Notes under the pieces: generated by a model
Databases searched by the model: none
Told to the model about the DNA's origin: nothing
The model's input: the letters and a program-made list of their open reading frames with translations, nothing else
Assembly (NCBI GenBank): GCA_035317605.1
Contig: DATHGT010000326.1
Span: forward strand, 1-21,108
Direction: 5' to 3'
DNA length: 21,108 nt
From: DATHGT01 sp035317605
Lineage (GTDB): Bacteria; Methylomirabilota; Methylomirabilia; Rokubacteriales; CSP1-6
Position numbers and translations under genes: made by a program
Part shown: positions 6,893 through 14,776 of the stretch, one piece after another
Numbering within the stretch: position 1 is the first letter of the stretch
Layout of the letters: each line of letters starts with the position of its first letter

Positions 6893-9264
6893 CCTCGCGC
6901 TACGTCAGCACGAGCGTGCGGCGGCGCGAGGATCCCGCGCTGCTGATGGGGCGCGCGCGGTTCATGGGCGATCTCGAACTGCCCGGACTCCTGACCGTCG
7001 CGTTCCTGCGGAGCCCGCACGCCCACGCGCGGATCGTCGAGATCGACGTCCGTGAAGCGCGCGCGCTCGCCGGGGTCGAGGCGATCGTGACGGGCCAGGA
7101 GCTCGCCGCCACCACGCGGCCGATCCGGGCCGAGCTGTCGGGAGACAACTACAAGGAGACCGGGTGGCCCGCGCTCGCCCTCGGCAAGATACGCTTCGTG
7201 GGCGAGCCCGTCGTCGCGGTGGTGGCCGGCGATCGCTATCGCGCGGAAGACGCCCTCGACGCGATCCGGGTGACGTACGAGCCGCTGCCCGCCGTCGTCG
7301 ACGCCGAAGCCGCGATGAGCGCGGCGGCCCCGCGCGTGCACGACGAGCTGGCCGACAACGTGCTGATGCGCGCGAGCTACGAGAAGGGTGAGGTCGACGC
7401 GGCGCTGGCCACGGCGGAGATCCGCTTCACCGAGACCTTCCGTCAGGCCCGCTGCAGCGGCTCGCCCATGGAAGGGCGCGGCGTGATGGCCTCGCTCGAC
7501 CGTCAGGACGGCACGCTCACCGTGTGGGCCGGGAGCCAGGCGCCGCACATGCTGCGCGCGGGGCTGGCGGCGGCGCTGGACGTGCCGGAGTCGCGACTGC
7601 GCGTGCTCTGCCCCGCCGTGGGCGGCGGCTTCGGCCCCAAGATGCATCTCTATCCCGAAGACGTCGCGGTCGCCGACCTCGCCCGCCGGCTCGGCCGCCC
7701 CCTTCGCTGGCTCGAGGATCGCCGGGAGAATTTGCTCGCCTCCACCCATGCGCGCGACTGCGTGTGCCGGGTGGAGGTCGGCGCGCGGCGGGACGGGACC
7801 ATCGTGGCCATCCGCGCGCGCCTCGTCTCCGACGCCGGCGCCTACTCGGTCTTCCCGGTCACCGTGGCCCTGGAGCCGATGACCGCGGTCGGGATCATTC
7901 CGGGGCCGTACCGGTTCGGCGCGTACGCCTACGACGCCTGCTCGATAGCCACCAATAAGTCTCCTCTGGGCGCCTACCGCGGGGTGGGCATGGCCTTCGG
8001 CACGCTGGTGCGCGAGCGCGTCGTCGACATGGTGGCCCGGCGCGCGGGGCTGGACCCCGCGGACGTCCGGCGGAGGAACTTCATCGAGACCGGCGAGCTG
8101 CCGTTCGTGACCGCGTCCGGGCTCGTTGTCGACAGCGGCGATTCCGCGGCGGCCTTCGAGAACGCGCTCGAGGCGGGCGAGTACGCGGCCCGTCGCAAGG
8201 AACCGTGCCGCACCGCGGACGGCAAGTATCGCGGGATCGGCCTGGCCGCCTACACCGAGTTCACCGGCATGGGCGCGGGCACGTTTCGCCGTCGCGGCAT
8301 GACCATGGTCTCGGGCCACGACGCCGCGACCGTGCGCGTCGAGCCGACCGGGGAGGTCCGCGCGTTCCTGAGCGCGGTCTCCCAGGGCCAGGGCCACGCG
8401 ACCGTCTTCGCCCAGATCCTGGCCGACGAGCTGGGCGTCGACATCGACGCGGTCACGATCGTCCAGGGCGACACCGAGCGCTGCCCGCACGGCAGCGGAT
8501 CGTTCGCGAGCCGCAGCGTGGTGGTGAGCGGCGGCGCGCTCGTGCTCGCCGCCCGCCGCGTGCGCGACAAGATCGCGAAGATCGCCGGCCACGTGCTCGA
8601 GGCGGCGCCCGAGGACCTCGTCGTGGAGGGCGGCGCGATCAGCGTGCGCGGGACGCCCGGCCGCGGGCTCACCGTCGCCGACGTCGCGCGGCTCGCGTAT
8701 CGGCCCGCGTCCGGCACGCTGCCCGCGGGCGTGGATCCCGCGCTCGAAGCGACGCAGCACTACGATCCGCCGCCCGCCACGTTCTCCAACGGCTCGCACC
8801 TCGCGGTGGTCGACGTCGATCCCGAGACGGGGCTGGTGGAGATCGTCCGCTACGTCGTCGTCGAGGATTGCGGGCGCATGGTCAACCCGATGATCGTCGA
8901 GGGTCAGACCCAGGGCGCGGTGGCCCAGGGCATCGGCAGCGCGCTCTACGAGGACTTCGCCTACGACGAGGGCGGTCAACCGCTGACCACCACGTTCATG
9001 GACTATCTGATCCCGGGCGCGCTCGAAGTGCCGCCGGTCGAGGTGATCCACGCCGAGACACCGCCCGCGGTGAGCGTGAGCGGGTTCAAGGGCATGGCCG
9101 AGGGCGGCACCATCGGGTCCACCGCGGCCGTGGCCAACGCGGTGGCCGATGCGCTCGCGCCGCTTGGCGTCGACGTGTGCGAGCTGCCGCTGACTCCCGA
9201 CCGCATCCTCGCGCTGCTGCGCGCGGCCCCCGTGGCCGCGCCGCCCCAGGAGGGACCACGATGA
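6889..9264 (+). CDS. Molybdopterin-binding large subunit 2 (tandem paralogue)
   Basis: This 791-aa second large subunit has the same domain order as its upstream neighbour but only moderate similarity. Motifs are GGGFGPK (245-251, with the usual lysine), active-site loop AYRGVGM (362-368), SQGQGH (about 394 residues before the C-terminus of the family alignment region) and KGMAEGG (734-740) with catalytic-type E738. Both halves look functional, so neither copy is a visible pseudogene. ATG 6889 overlaps the stop of large subunit 1 by 4 nt. There is only one FAD and one [2Fe-2S] subunit, so the two large subunits must either share them, form a mixed complex, or work on two different substrates or steps. 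The alanine-rich C-terminal tail past about residue 780 looks like a nonconserved extension. Confidence 0.92.
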   Translation: MTSRYVSTSVRRREDPALLMGRARFMGDLELPGLLTVAFLRSPHAHARIVEIDVREARALAGVEAIVTGQELAATTRPIRAELSGDNYKETGWPALALGKIRFVGEPVVAVVAGDRYRAEDALDAIRVTYEPLPAVVDAEAAMSAAAPRVHDELADNVLMRASYEKGEVDAALATAEIRFTETFRQARCSGSPMEGRGVMASLDRQDGTLTVWAGSQAPHMLRAGLAAALDVPESRLRVLCPAVGGGFGPKMHLYPEDVAVADLARRLGRPLRWLEDRRENLLASTHARDCVCRVEVGARRDGTIVAIRARLVSDAGAYSVFPVTVALEPMTAVGIIPGPYRFGAYAYDACSIATNKSPLGAYRGVGMAFGTLVRERVVDMVARRAGLDPADVRRRNFIETGELPFVTASGLVVDSGDSAAAFENALEAGEYAARRKEPCRTADGKYRGIGLAAYTEFTGMGAGTFRRRGMTMVSGHDAATVRVEPTGEVRAFLSAVSQGQGHATVFAQILADELGVDIDAVTIVQGDTERCPHGSGSFASRSVVVSGGALVLAARRVRDKIAKIAGHVLEAAPEDLVVEGGAISVRGTPGRGLTVADVARLAYRPASGTLPAGVDPALEATQHYDPPPATFSNGSHLAVVDVDPETGLVEIVRYVVVEDCGRMVNPMIVEGQTQGAVAQGIGSALYEDFAYDEGGQPLTTTFMDYLIPGALEVPPVEVIHAETPPAVSVSGFKGMAEGGTIGSTAAVANAVADALAPLGVDVCELPLTPDRILALLRAAPVAAPPQEGPR

Positions 9265-10241
9265 TCACCGCTCGCCGCCGGCTTCTCTCTGCGTGCGCCC
9301 TCGTGCTCGCCGTGATCGTGTCGGCCGTCCCGCTGCCGGCCCAGGAGCCCGTGAAGATCAGGATCGGCAACCTCGGATTCCCCTCGCACGCCGCCATGAT
9401 CATCGGGGTGCTGAAGGAGAAAGGCTTCGACAAGAAGAACGGCGTGGACATGGACGTGAAGGTCTTCGGCGCGGTGGGCGCGTATTACGCCGCGACCGCC
9501 TCGGGCGAGACCGACGGGGTGGGCGGCGGACCGCTCGTGTTCCAGAAGATGCGGCTCGAGGGTGTGCCGATCAAGATGGTCGCCGCGATGGTGGACATGA
9601 CGTCGATGTCGGTCATCGCCAAGAATCCCGCCATCAAGTCCATCGCCGACCTCAAAGGCAAGACCATCGCCGCCGACATGGCGTCGTCCGAGTACACGGT
9701 GCTGAGCCTCTACGGTAAACACAAGGGCCTGAGCTTCGGCACCGACGTGACCGTCGTGCAGGCGGGGCCGCCGCTGGTGCGCACGCAGCTCGCCGCCGAC
9801 CGCGTGGATGCCGGCATGACGTGGGAGCCGACCCTCACCATGACCATGCGCGACAACCCGGCGTATCGGGTCATCGTCAACGGCAAGCAGGCCTGGCGCG
9901 AGATGACCGGCAAGGACGGCTGGCTCCTGGCCCTCGGGGTACGGGAAGACTGGATCGCGAAGAATGCCGCCGGGCTGCCCAAGGTCATCGCGGCCTTCGA
10001 CGAGGCCGCGCGCTTCATGAAGTCGAGCCCCGACGAATGTGACCGCATCCTCCAGGGGGCCATCAAGCTGCCGGCCGGCGCGTTCAAGGACATGATCACG
10101 GCGCCGCGGGTGGTGTACGACATCCGCTCGACGGCGGATGCCTCCACGCGCGAGACCCTGTGGGAAGTCGTCAAGCAGGGCGTGTCCGCGGGCTTCTTCA
10201 AGGACCCGGTCAAGGACCAGTCCGTCATCCACGTGCCGTGA
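9261..10241 (+). CDS. ABC transporter substrate-binding protein, NitT/TauT (NMT1-like) family
   Basis: This 326-aa protein begins with a Sec-type signal peptide: basic MITARRR, a hydrophobic stretch, and a likely cleavage after PLPA at about residue 27. The rest matches the NMT1/SsuA-like periplasmic binding fold, with IRIGNLGFPSHAAM at the start of the mature part, a glycine-rich ligand-site segment, and the typical IADLKGKTIAAD strand-turn. Families of this class bind alkanesulfonates, taurine, nitrate, pyrimidine precursors or aromatic acids. ATG 9261 overlaps the large subunit 2 stop (ATGA) and has AGGAGGG 6 nt before it. Its place directly after the hydroxylase suggests that it delivers the pathway substrate. 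Confidence 0.9.
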   Translation: MITARRRLLSACALVLAVIVSAVPLPAQEPVKIRIGNLGFPSHAAMIIGVLKEKGFDKKNGVDMDVKVFGAVGAYYAATASGETDGVGGGPLVFQKMRLEGVPIKMVAAMVDMTSMSVIAKNPAIKSIADLKGKTIAADMASSEYTVLSLYGKHKGLSFGTDVTVVQAGPPLVRTQLAADRVDAGMTWEPTLTMTMRDNPAYRVIVNGKQAWREMTGKDGWLLALGVREDWIAKNAAGLPKVIAAFDEAARFMKSSPDECDRILQGAIKLPAGAFKDMITAPRVVYDIRSTADASTRETLWEVVKQGVSAGFFKDPVKDQSVIHVP

Positions 10242-10247
10242 GGACCC

Positions 10248-11027
10248 GTGGCTGAGCGGCAGAGCGAAGCGGTCGAGGCGGTCGACGTCGTCCATGGCGG
10301 GCGCTGGCCGAAGGAGACCCTCGTGTCCCTCGTCGCCTTCGCGATCCTGTGGCACTTCGCCTCGATGGTGCTGCCGCCGTTCGTGGCCCCGAGCTGGGCC
10401 CGCATCGGCAAGAGTCTGCTCGACATCGCCGGCCGGCCCGACTTCATCGCCATCACCGTCGCCCGCGTCGGCGTCGCGCTGATCGTCTCCTTCGCCCTCG
10501 GCACCGCCGTGGCGATCGCGATGTTCCGGTGGGACGCCGTCGAGCGCTACTCGATGCCGCTGGTCAAGCTCCTGATGGCCGTGCCCGTGCTCTGCTGGAT
10601 CCTGTTCGCGGTGCTCTGGTTCCGCCTGCGCGAGGTGCGGATCGCCTTCATCCTCGTGGTCGTGTGCGCGCCGATCTTCACCATCGACGCGCTCGACGGC
10701 ATGCGCGGGGTCAGCAAGGATCTGCGTGAGATGGTGCGGGCGCTCCGCCCCACCGCGAGCCAGTTCTTCGTCAAGCTGATCCTGCCCGCCACCATCCCGG
10801 CCATCCTCACGAGCTGGAAGGTCAACCTCAGCCTCTCGATCCGCGTGGTCACGATGGCCGAGCTGGTGGGGGCGACCTCGGGCATCGGCTACGCGCTCAT
10901 GCAGGCCAACGAGACGTTCTCGGTCGCCGACGTCTTCGCGTGGACGGTGGTCCTCGTCCTCATCCTGATGCTCGCCCAGATGATCGTGACGGGGGTCGAG
11001 CGCCGTCTCCTGGTCTGGCGCGAGTGA
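10248..11027 (+). CDS. ABC transporter permease, NitT/TauT family
   Basis: This 259-aa integral membrane protein has about six hydrophobic segments (near residues 26-45, 68-92, 105-126, 131-146, 180-210 and 230-250). The cytoplasmic EAA-like loop that docks on the ATPase is visible around 162-186 (EMVRALRPTASQFF...LPATIPAI, with the family's leucine-proline ending). It belongs to the binding-protein-dependent permease family of SsuC/TauC type. The GTG start at 10248 follows the binding-protein stop by 6 nt with a GAGGA at 10240-10244. Its TGA overlaps the GTG of the ATPase gene as GTGA. Confidence 0.91.
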   Translation: MAERQSEAVEAVDVVHGGRWPKETLVSLVAFAILWHFASMVLPPFVAPSWARIGKSLLDIAGRPDFIAITVARVGVALIVSFALGTAVAIAMFRWDAVERYSMPLVKLLMAVPVLCWILFAVLWFRLREVRIAFILVVVCAPIFTIDALDGMRGVSKDLREMVRALRPTASQFFVKLILPATIPAILTSWKVNLSLSIRVVTMAELVGATSGIGYALMQANETFSVADVFAWTVVLVLILMLAQMIVTGVERRLLVWRE

Positions 11028-11830
11028 GCGCGTCGGGGGCACTCCACGACATCCACGTCCGCGGGCTCCGAAAGGTGTTTCGCCAGAAGGGCTCGGGGGT
11101 CGTGGTCGTGGCCATCGAGCGGCTCGACTTCACGGTGGAGCGGGGCGAGGTCGTGGCCATCGTCGGCAAGACCGGCTGCGGCAAATCGACGTTCTTCAAC
11201 GTGTTGATCGGCCTCGAGCCGCCGACGGACGGAAGCATCGAGATCGGCGGCCGCACGCCGTACGGCGACTTCGATCACTTTCGCGGGCGCATCGGCATCA
11301 TCTTCCAGCAGGACCGGCTCTTGCCCTGGCGCACGCTGCTCGACAACGTCACGCTCGGTCTCGAGATCATGGGCCTCCCTCCGGCCGAGCGGCGGGCCCG
11401 CGCCGAGCACTGGCTCTCCCGGCTGGGCCTGGACGGGTTTCTCCGCGCGTTTCCCGGCGAGCTGTCCGGCGGCATGCGCCAGCGGGCCGCGCTGGCCCGC
11501 GCGTTCGCGGTCAACCCCGAGATCCTCCTCGCCGACGAGGCGTTCGGTCACCTCGACGAGGTCACGGCCCGGCAGATCCGCGGCCAGTTCTTCGACATGG
11601 TGCGCGACGAGAAGAAGACGGCCATCCTGGTGACTCACCAGCTCGAAGAGGCGATCGAGACCGGCGACCGGCTGCTCGTGTTCGGCCGGCCGGCCACCCT
11701 GCTGGCCGACCTCCGTCTCGAGGCCTGGAAGCCCGACGAGCTGGCGGACCTCCGCGCGCGAATCCAGGCGACGCTCCAGGATAACCAGCCCGATCCGCAG
11801 CTCATCCGCTCAGGGGAGACTCCACGATGA
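11024..11830 (+). CDS. ABC transporter ATP-binding protein, NitT/TauT family
   Basis: This 268-aa nucleotide-binding subunit has all the motifs of an active ABC ATPase: Walker A GKTGCGKST (48-56), Q-loop Q95, signature LSGGM (147-151), Walker B ILLADEAF (167-174, with D171 and E172) and an H-loop histidine in VTHQ. It resembles SsuB/TauB proteins, which power uptake through the SsuC-type permease encoded just upstream. I chose GTG 11024, which overlaps the permease stop by 4 nt, over the longer upstream frame; this gives a normal N-terminus. The C-terminal ~50 residues beyond the nucleotide-binding domain are family-variable. Its stop overlaps the M20 gene. Confidence 0.93.
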   Translation: MSASGALHDIHVRGLRKVFRQKGSGVVVVAIERLDFTVERGEVVAIVGKTGCGKSTFFNVLIGLEPPTDGSIEIGGRTPYGDFDHFRGRIGIIFQQDRLLPWRTLLDNVTLGLEIMGLPPAERRARAEHWLSRLGLDGFLRAFPGELSGGMRQRAALARAFAVNPEILLADEAFGHLDEVTARQIRGQFFDMVRDEKKTAILVTHQLEEAIETGDRLLVFGRPATLLADLRLEAWKPDELADLRARIQATLQDNQPDPQLIRSGETPR

Positions 11831-13113
11831 CGCTGGACCGCGACGCGCAGCGCGTGCTCGACCACCTCGACGTCGACGAGCTGGTGAAGGTCGCGCTCGA
11901 CCTCGGCAACATCGACAGCCCGACCGGCAGCGAGGGCCCGGTGGGCGAGTACGTGTTCGACTGGCTCTCGCGGCAGGGCATCAAGGCGCAGAAGGTCGCG
12001 CTCATGCCCGATCGCCCGAACGTGATCGGAACGTTGCCCGGCAGCGGGCGGGGCAAGAGCCTGGTCTTCAACAGCCACATGGACACGACCATCCACAAGG
12101 ACGAGTGGTGGACGACGCGGAGGGCCGCCGACCCGGTGTTCCATTCGGCGTGGCGGGAGGGTGACACGCTCGTCGGCAACGGGGTGTGCAACGACAAGGG
12201 GCCGATGGCCACGTGGCTGCTCGCGGCCAAGGCCATCAAGGACAGCGGGGTCACCCTCAAGGGCGATCTCGTGCTGATGGCGGTCGTCGGCGAGATCGGC
12301 CTCGAGCCCGTGGACGAGTTCCAACCGCCGACCTACCTGGCCAAGGAGGCGGGCACCCGCTACGCGATCACCCATGGTGGTGTGGGCGACTACGCCCTGG
12401 TGGCCGAGGGTACCGACTTCGGCCTGGTCGGGGTGGAGGCCGGTAAAGCGTTCTTCAAGATCACCGTGTTCGGCCACGACCTGCCGATCTACACGCCCTA
12501 CATCGACCGGCCCACGCCCGTCGAGAAGAATCCGAGCGCGATCGTGCGCATGGCGCCGCTCATCCAGCGCCTCGAGGAGTGGGCCTACGAGTACGAGTGC
12601 CGGCACCGCTACGAGTGCGCGGGCGGGGTGATCGTACCGCGGGTCAACATCGGCGCCATCCGCGGCGGCGTGCCCTACACGATCACCAAGACCGTGCAGC
12701 AGTGCGCGATCTACCTCGACGTGCGCACCACCCCCGTCCAGAACCCACTCGACGTCCGCGAGGATCTGCGAGCGCTCGTGTCCGGGCTCGGCCTCGAGGG
12801 CGAGGTCGAGCTCTACGTCTACCGCCCGGCCTTCGAGGCCGATCCGGTGAAGGTGCAGCCGCTGGCCGCCGCGATCACCCACGCTCACCAGGCCTTGCTC
12901 GGGGAAACCCCGCCGCCGGCCTCGCCGCCGTTCTCCAGCATGTGGCGCGACATCAACTGCTTCAACGAGATGCGGATCCCCGCCATCACCTACGGCCCGG
13001 GGATCAGCGTCGGCGGCGGGAACTTCGGCATGAAGATCTCGACGCTGGCCACCGGCGCCCAGCTCTACGCGTTGACGGCGCTGCAGCTCTGCAATCAGGA
13101 TCGAAGCTCATGA
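11827..13113 (+). CDS. M20-family (ArgE/DapE/ACY1-like) metallohydrolase, divergent active site
   Basis: This 428-aa protein has the M20 fold. Metal-binding elements seen are HMD (H84, D86), the bridging aspartate in CNDKG (D123), one glutamate in VVGEIG (E156) and a candidate ligand E194 in LVAEGT. M20 enzymes normally carry a Glu-Glu pair whose first member is the general base; here it reads Gly-Glu. The final histidine expected near the C-terminus also seems absent in the GISVGGGNFG segment. M20 enzymes cleave amides of amino acids or N-acyl and N-carbamoyl compounds. The start is ATG 11827, overlapping the ATPase stop, and the stop overlaps the amidohydrolase ATG. A role in hydrolysing an amide intermediate of the pathway is an inference; the altered residues may signal a different mechanism. 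Confidence 0.85.
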   Translation: MTLDRDAQRVLDHLDVDELVKVALDLGNIDSPTGSEGPVGEYVFDWLSRQGIKAQKVALMPDRPNVIGTLPGSGRGKSLVFNSHMDTTIHKDEWWTTRRAADPVFHSAWREGDTLVGNGVCNDKGPMATWLLAAKAIKDSGVTLKGDLVLMAVVGEIGLEPVDEFQPPTYLAKEAGTRYAITHGGVGDYALVAEGTDFGLVGVEAGKAFFKITVFGHDLPIYTPYIDRPTPVEKNPSAIVRMAPLIQRLEEWAYEYECRHRYECAGGVIVPRVNIGAIRGGVPYTITKTVQQCAIYLDVRTTPVQNPLDVREDLRALVSGLGLEGEVELYVYRPAFEADPVKVQPLAAAITHAHQALLGETPPPASPPFSSMWRDINCFNEMRIPAITYGPGISVGGGNFGMKISTLATGAQLYALTALQLCNQDRSS

Positions 13114-14138
13114 GCAAGGCGAAGCCCCGGCGTGGCGCATCCACGAGCGCGGCGGCCATCGACATCCACGCCCACTACTTCCCCGAGGTCTACCTGCGGG
13201 CGATCGAGACTCACGGGGAACGCTTTGGCATCGCGCTCGACCGCTCGGACCCGGCGGGGCCGGGGATCAGGGTGGGCGCCATGCTCGGCGGCCATCTGCG
13301 GCGCGAGTTCTACGATCTGCCGGCGCGGATCAAGGAGATGAACCGCGCGGGCGTGCAGGTGCACGCGCTGTCGCTCACGTTCCCGATGGTGTACTGGGCC
13401 GACGCCGACCTGGGGACGCGCCTGGCCCGCGCGGTCAACGACGGCATGTCGGCGGCCCACCGCGCGTATCCCGATCGCTTCGTGGGCCTGGCCACGCTGC
13501 CCATGCAGGACCCGAGGCGATCGGTCGAGGAGCTGGATCGGGCGGCGCGGCTGCCCGGCATCCGCGGTGTCTATCTCGGCACCAACGTCAACGGGCGCGA
13601 GCTGGACGATCCCGTGTTCCTGCCCGTGTGGGAGCGCATCGACGAGCTCGAGCTGCCCGTGTTCCTGCACCCGCTGAACGTCATCGGCGCCAACCGGCTC
13701 GGGCCGTACTACCTGACCAACCTGCTGGGTAACCCGTTCGACACCGCGGTCGCCGCCGCGCGCCTGATCTTCGGCGGCGTGCTCGATCGTTTTCCCCGTC
13801 TCAGCGTGTGCTTGCCCCACGCGGGCGGCGCGCTGCCCTATCTCATCGGGCGTCTCGATCGGGGCAAGAAAGTCCGCCGCGAGTGCGCGCACCTCAAGCG
13901 GCCGCCGTCGGCGTACCTGCGGCGCTTCACCTACGACACGATCAGTCACGCCCCGGCGCCGCTCCGTTACCTCATCGATCTCGTCGGCGCCGACCGGGTG
14001 ATGGTCGGCAGTGACTACTGTTTCGATCTCGGCTACGACCGTCCGGTGCAGGTCGTGATGGGTGTGAAAGGTCTGACGCGGGAGCAGCAGGCGAGGATCC
14101 TCGGCGGCAACGCCGCCAAGCTGTTGGCAATCGTGTGA
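13110..14138 (+). CDS. ACMSD-type amidohydrolase (decarboxylase/hydrolase family)
   Basis: This 342-aa TIM-barrel amidohydrolase (Amidohydro_2 type) has the metal ligands of the ACMSD group: HxH in IDIHAHYFP (H20, H22), H187 in VFLHPLN, H237 in CLPHAGG and D302 in VGSDYCFD. Members include 2-amino-3-carboxymuconate semialdehyde decarboxylase and related decarboxylases acting on aromatic or ring-opened acids. The N-terminal ~15 residues (rich in Lys, Arg, Ala, Ser) look nonconserved. ATG 13110 overlaps the M20 stop by 4 nt. Together with the molybdenum hydroxylase it points to degradation of an (aza)aromatic acid, but ring-cleaving dioxygenase genes are not in the window, so the substrate is an inference. 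Confidence 0.89.
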   Translation: MSKAKPRRGASTSAAAIDIHAHYFPEVYLRAIETHGERFGIALDRSDPAGPGIRVGAMLGGHLRREFYDLPARIKEMNRAGVQVHALSLTFPMVYWADADLGTRLARAVNDGMSAAHRAYPDRFVGLATLPMQDPRRSVEELDRAARLPGIRGVYLGTNVNGRELDDPVFLPVWERIDELELPVFLHPLNVIGANRLGPYYLTNLLGNPFDTAVAAARLIFGGVLDRFPRLSVCLPHAGGALPYLIGRLDRGKKVRRECAHLKRPPSAYLRRFTYDTISHAPAPLRYLIDLVGADRVMVGSDYCFDLGYDRPVQVVMGVKGLTREQQARILGGNAAKLLAIV

Positions 14139-14140
14139 AC

Positions 14141-14148
14141 GAGGAGGG
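14141..14148 (+). promoter_or_regulatory. Ribosome binding site deciding the PncC start
   Basis: GAGGAGGG lies 4 nt before ATG 14153, which favours that start over the in-frame GTG at 14135 that overlaps the previous stop. Confidence 0.7.
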
Positions 14149-14152
14149 ACAC

Positions 14153-14644
14153 ATGGCGAACGAACTGAGTGGGATGGCGGCGTCGTTGGGCGCGTTGCTC
14201 AAGGAGCGCAAGGAGACCGTGGCGGTGTCGGAGTCATCGACCGGAGGGCTGGTTTCGGCGGCGCTGCTGGCCGTGCCGGGGGCCTCGGCGTATTTCATGG
14301 GCGGTGGCGTGATCTATACGCACGGCGCGCGGCGTGCGCTGTTGCGGGTAGAGGATGACGCGATGACGGGGATCCGTTCGAGCTCCGAGCCCTATGCGCT
14401 CGTCAAGGCGCGGGCCATCCGCCAGCTCCTCGGCACCACGTGGGGATTGTCGGAGACCGGCGCCGCCGGACCGACCGGGAACCGCTACGGCGACAAGGCC
14501 GGCCACTCATGCATGGCGGTGGTGGGCCCCGGAGTCGAGCGCGCGATCACGGTGGAGACCGGCGAGGGAGACCGCGAGAAGAACATGTGGGCGTTCACGC
14601 GCTCGGCGCTCGGCCTCCTCGAGGAGTCGCTCCGCTCGCGATGA
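14153..14644 (+). CDS. pncC: Stand-alone CinA C-terminal domain amidohydrolase (PncC-like)
   Basis: This 163-aa protein consists of just the CinA C-terminal domain, with VAVSESSTGGLVSAALL near residue 23 and LSETGAAGPTGNRYGDKAGH in the second half; both are hallmark motifs, and the first includes the catalytic-type serine region. The best known members hydrolyse nicotinamide mononucleotide to nicotinate mononucleotide plus ammonia. It is not fused to a MoaB-like domain, as full CinA is. It is the last gene of the operon, 14 nt after the amidohydrolase. In this setting it could hydrolyse an amide of a pathway intermediate or salvage pyridine nucleotides; the family is certain, the substrate is not. 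Confidence 0.86.
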   Translation: MANELSGMAASLGALLKERKETVAVSESSTGGLVSAALLAVPGASAYFMGGGVIYTHGARRALLRVEDDAMTGIRSSSEPYALVKARAIRQLLGTTWGLSETGAAGPTGNRYGDKAGHSCMAVVGPGVERAITVETGEGDREKNMWAFTRSALGLLEESLRSR

Positions 14645-14671
14645 GTTTCGCCGATAGCTGACGCCTGCAAT

Positions 14672-14689
14672 ATCGGGATCCCCGATTTT
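14672..14689 (+). terminator. Rho-independent-like terminator after the operon
   Basis: ATCGGG (14672-14677), a three-base loop and CCCGAT (14681-14686) form a 6-bp stem followed directly by a T run (14686-14689), 28 nt after the pncC stop. It sits where the operon should end. The stem is short, so efficiency is uncertain. Confidence 0.6.
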
Positions 14690-14776
14690 GACTCCGCTCC
14701 GCGAGCCGATAGCATGTGGAGCGCGTCGGCGATGTCCACGTCGCCGCAATTCCACGCGGGACCATCGGGAGGGCAC

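Noticed and set aside
6649..9051. An 800-codon open frame on the minus strand across the two large subunits
   Set aside because: It is antisense to two genes with full motif content, and its translation is a low-complexity His/Arg/Asp/Gly-rich string as expected from the complement of GC-rich codons; the same holds for 5438-6445 and 9003-11042 minus.
4095..9264. Carbon monoxide dehydrogenase (coxMSL)
   Set aside because: Neither large subunit has the AYRCSFR loop with the copper-ligating cysteine of form I enzymes; the subunits are only family members of the same superfamily.
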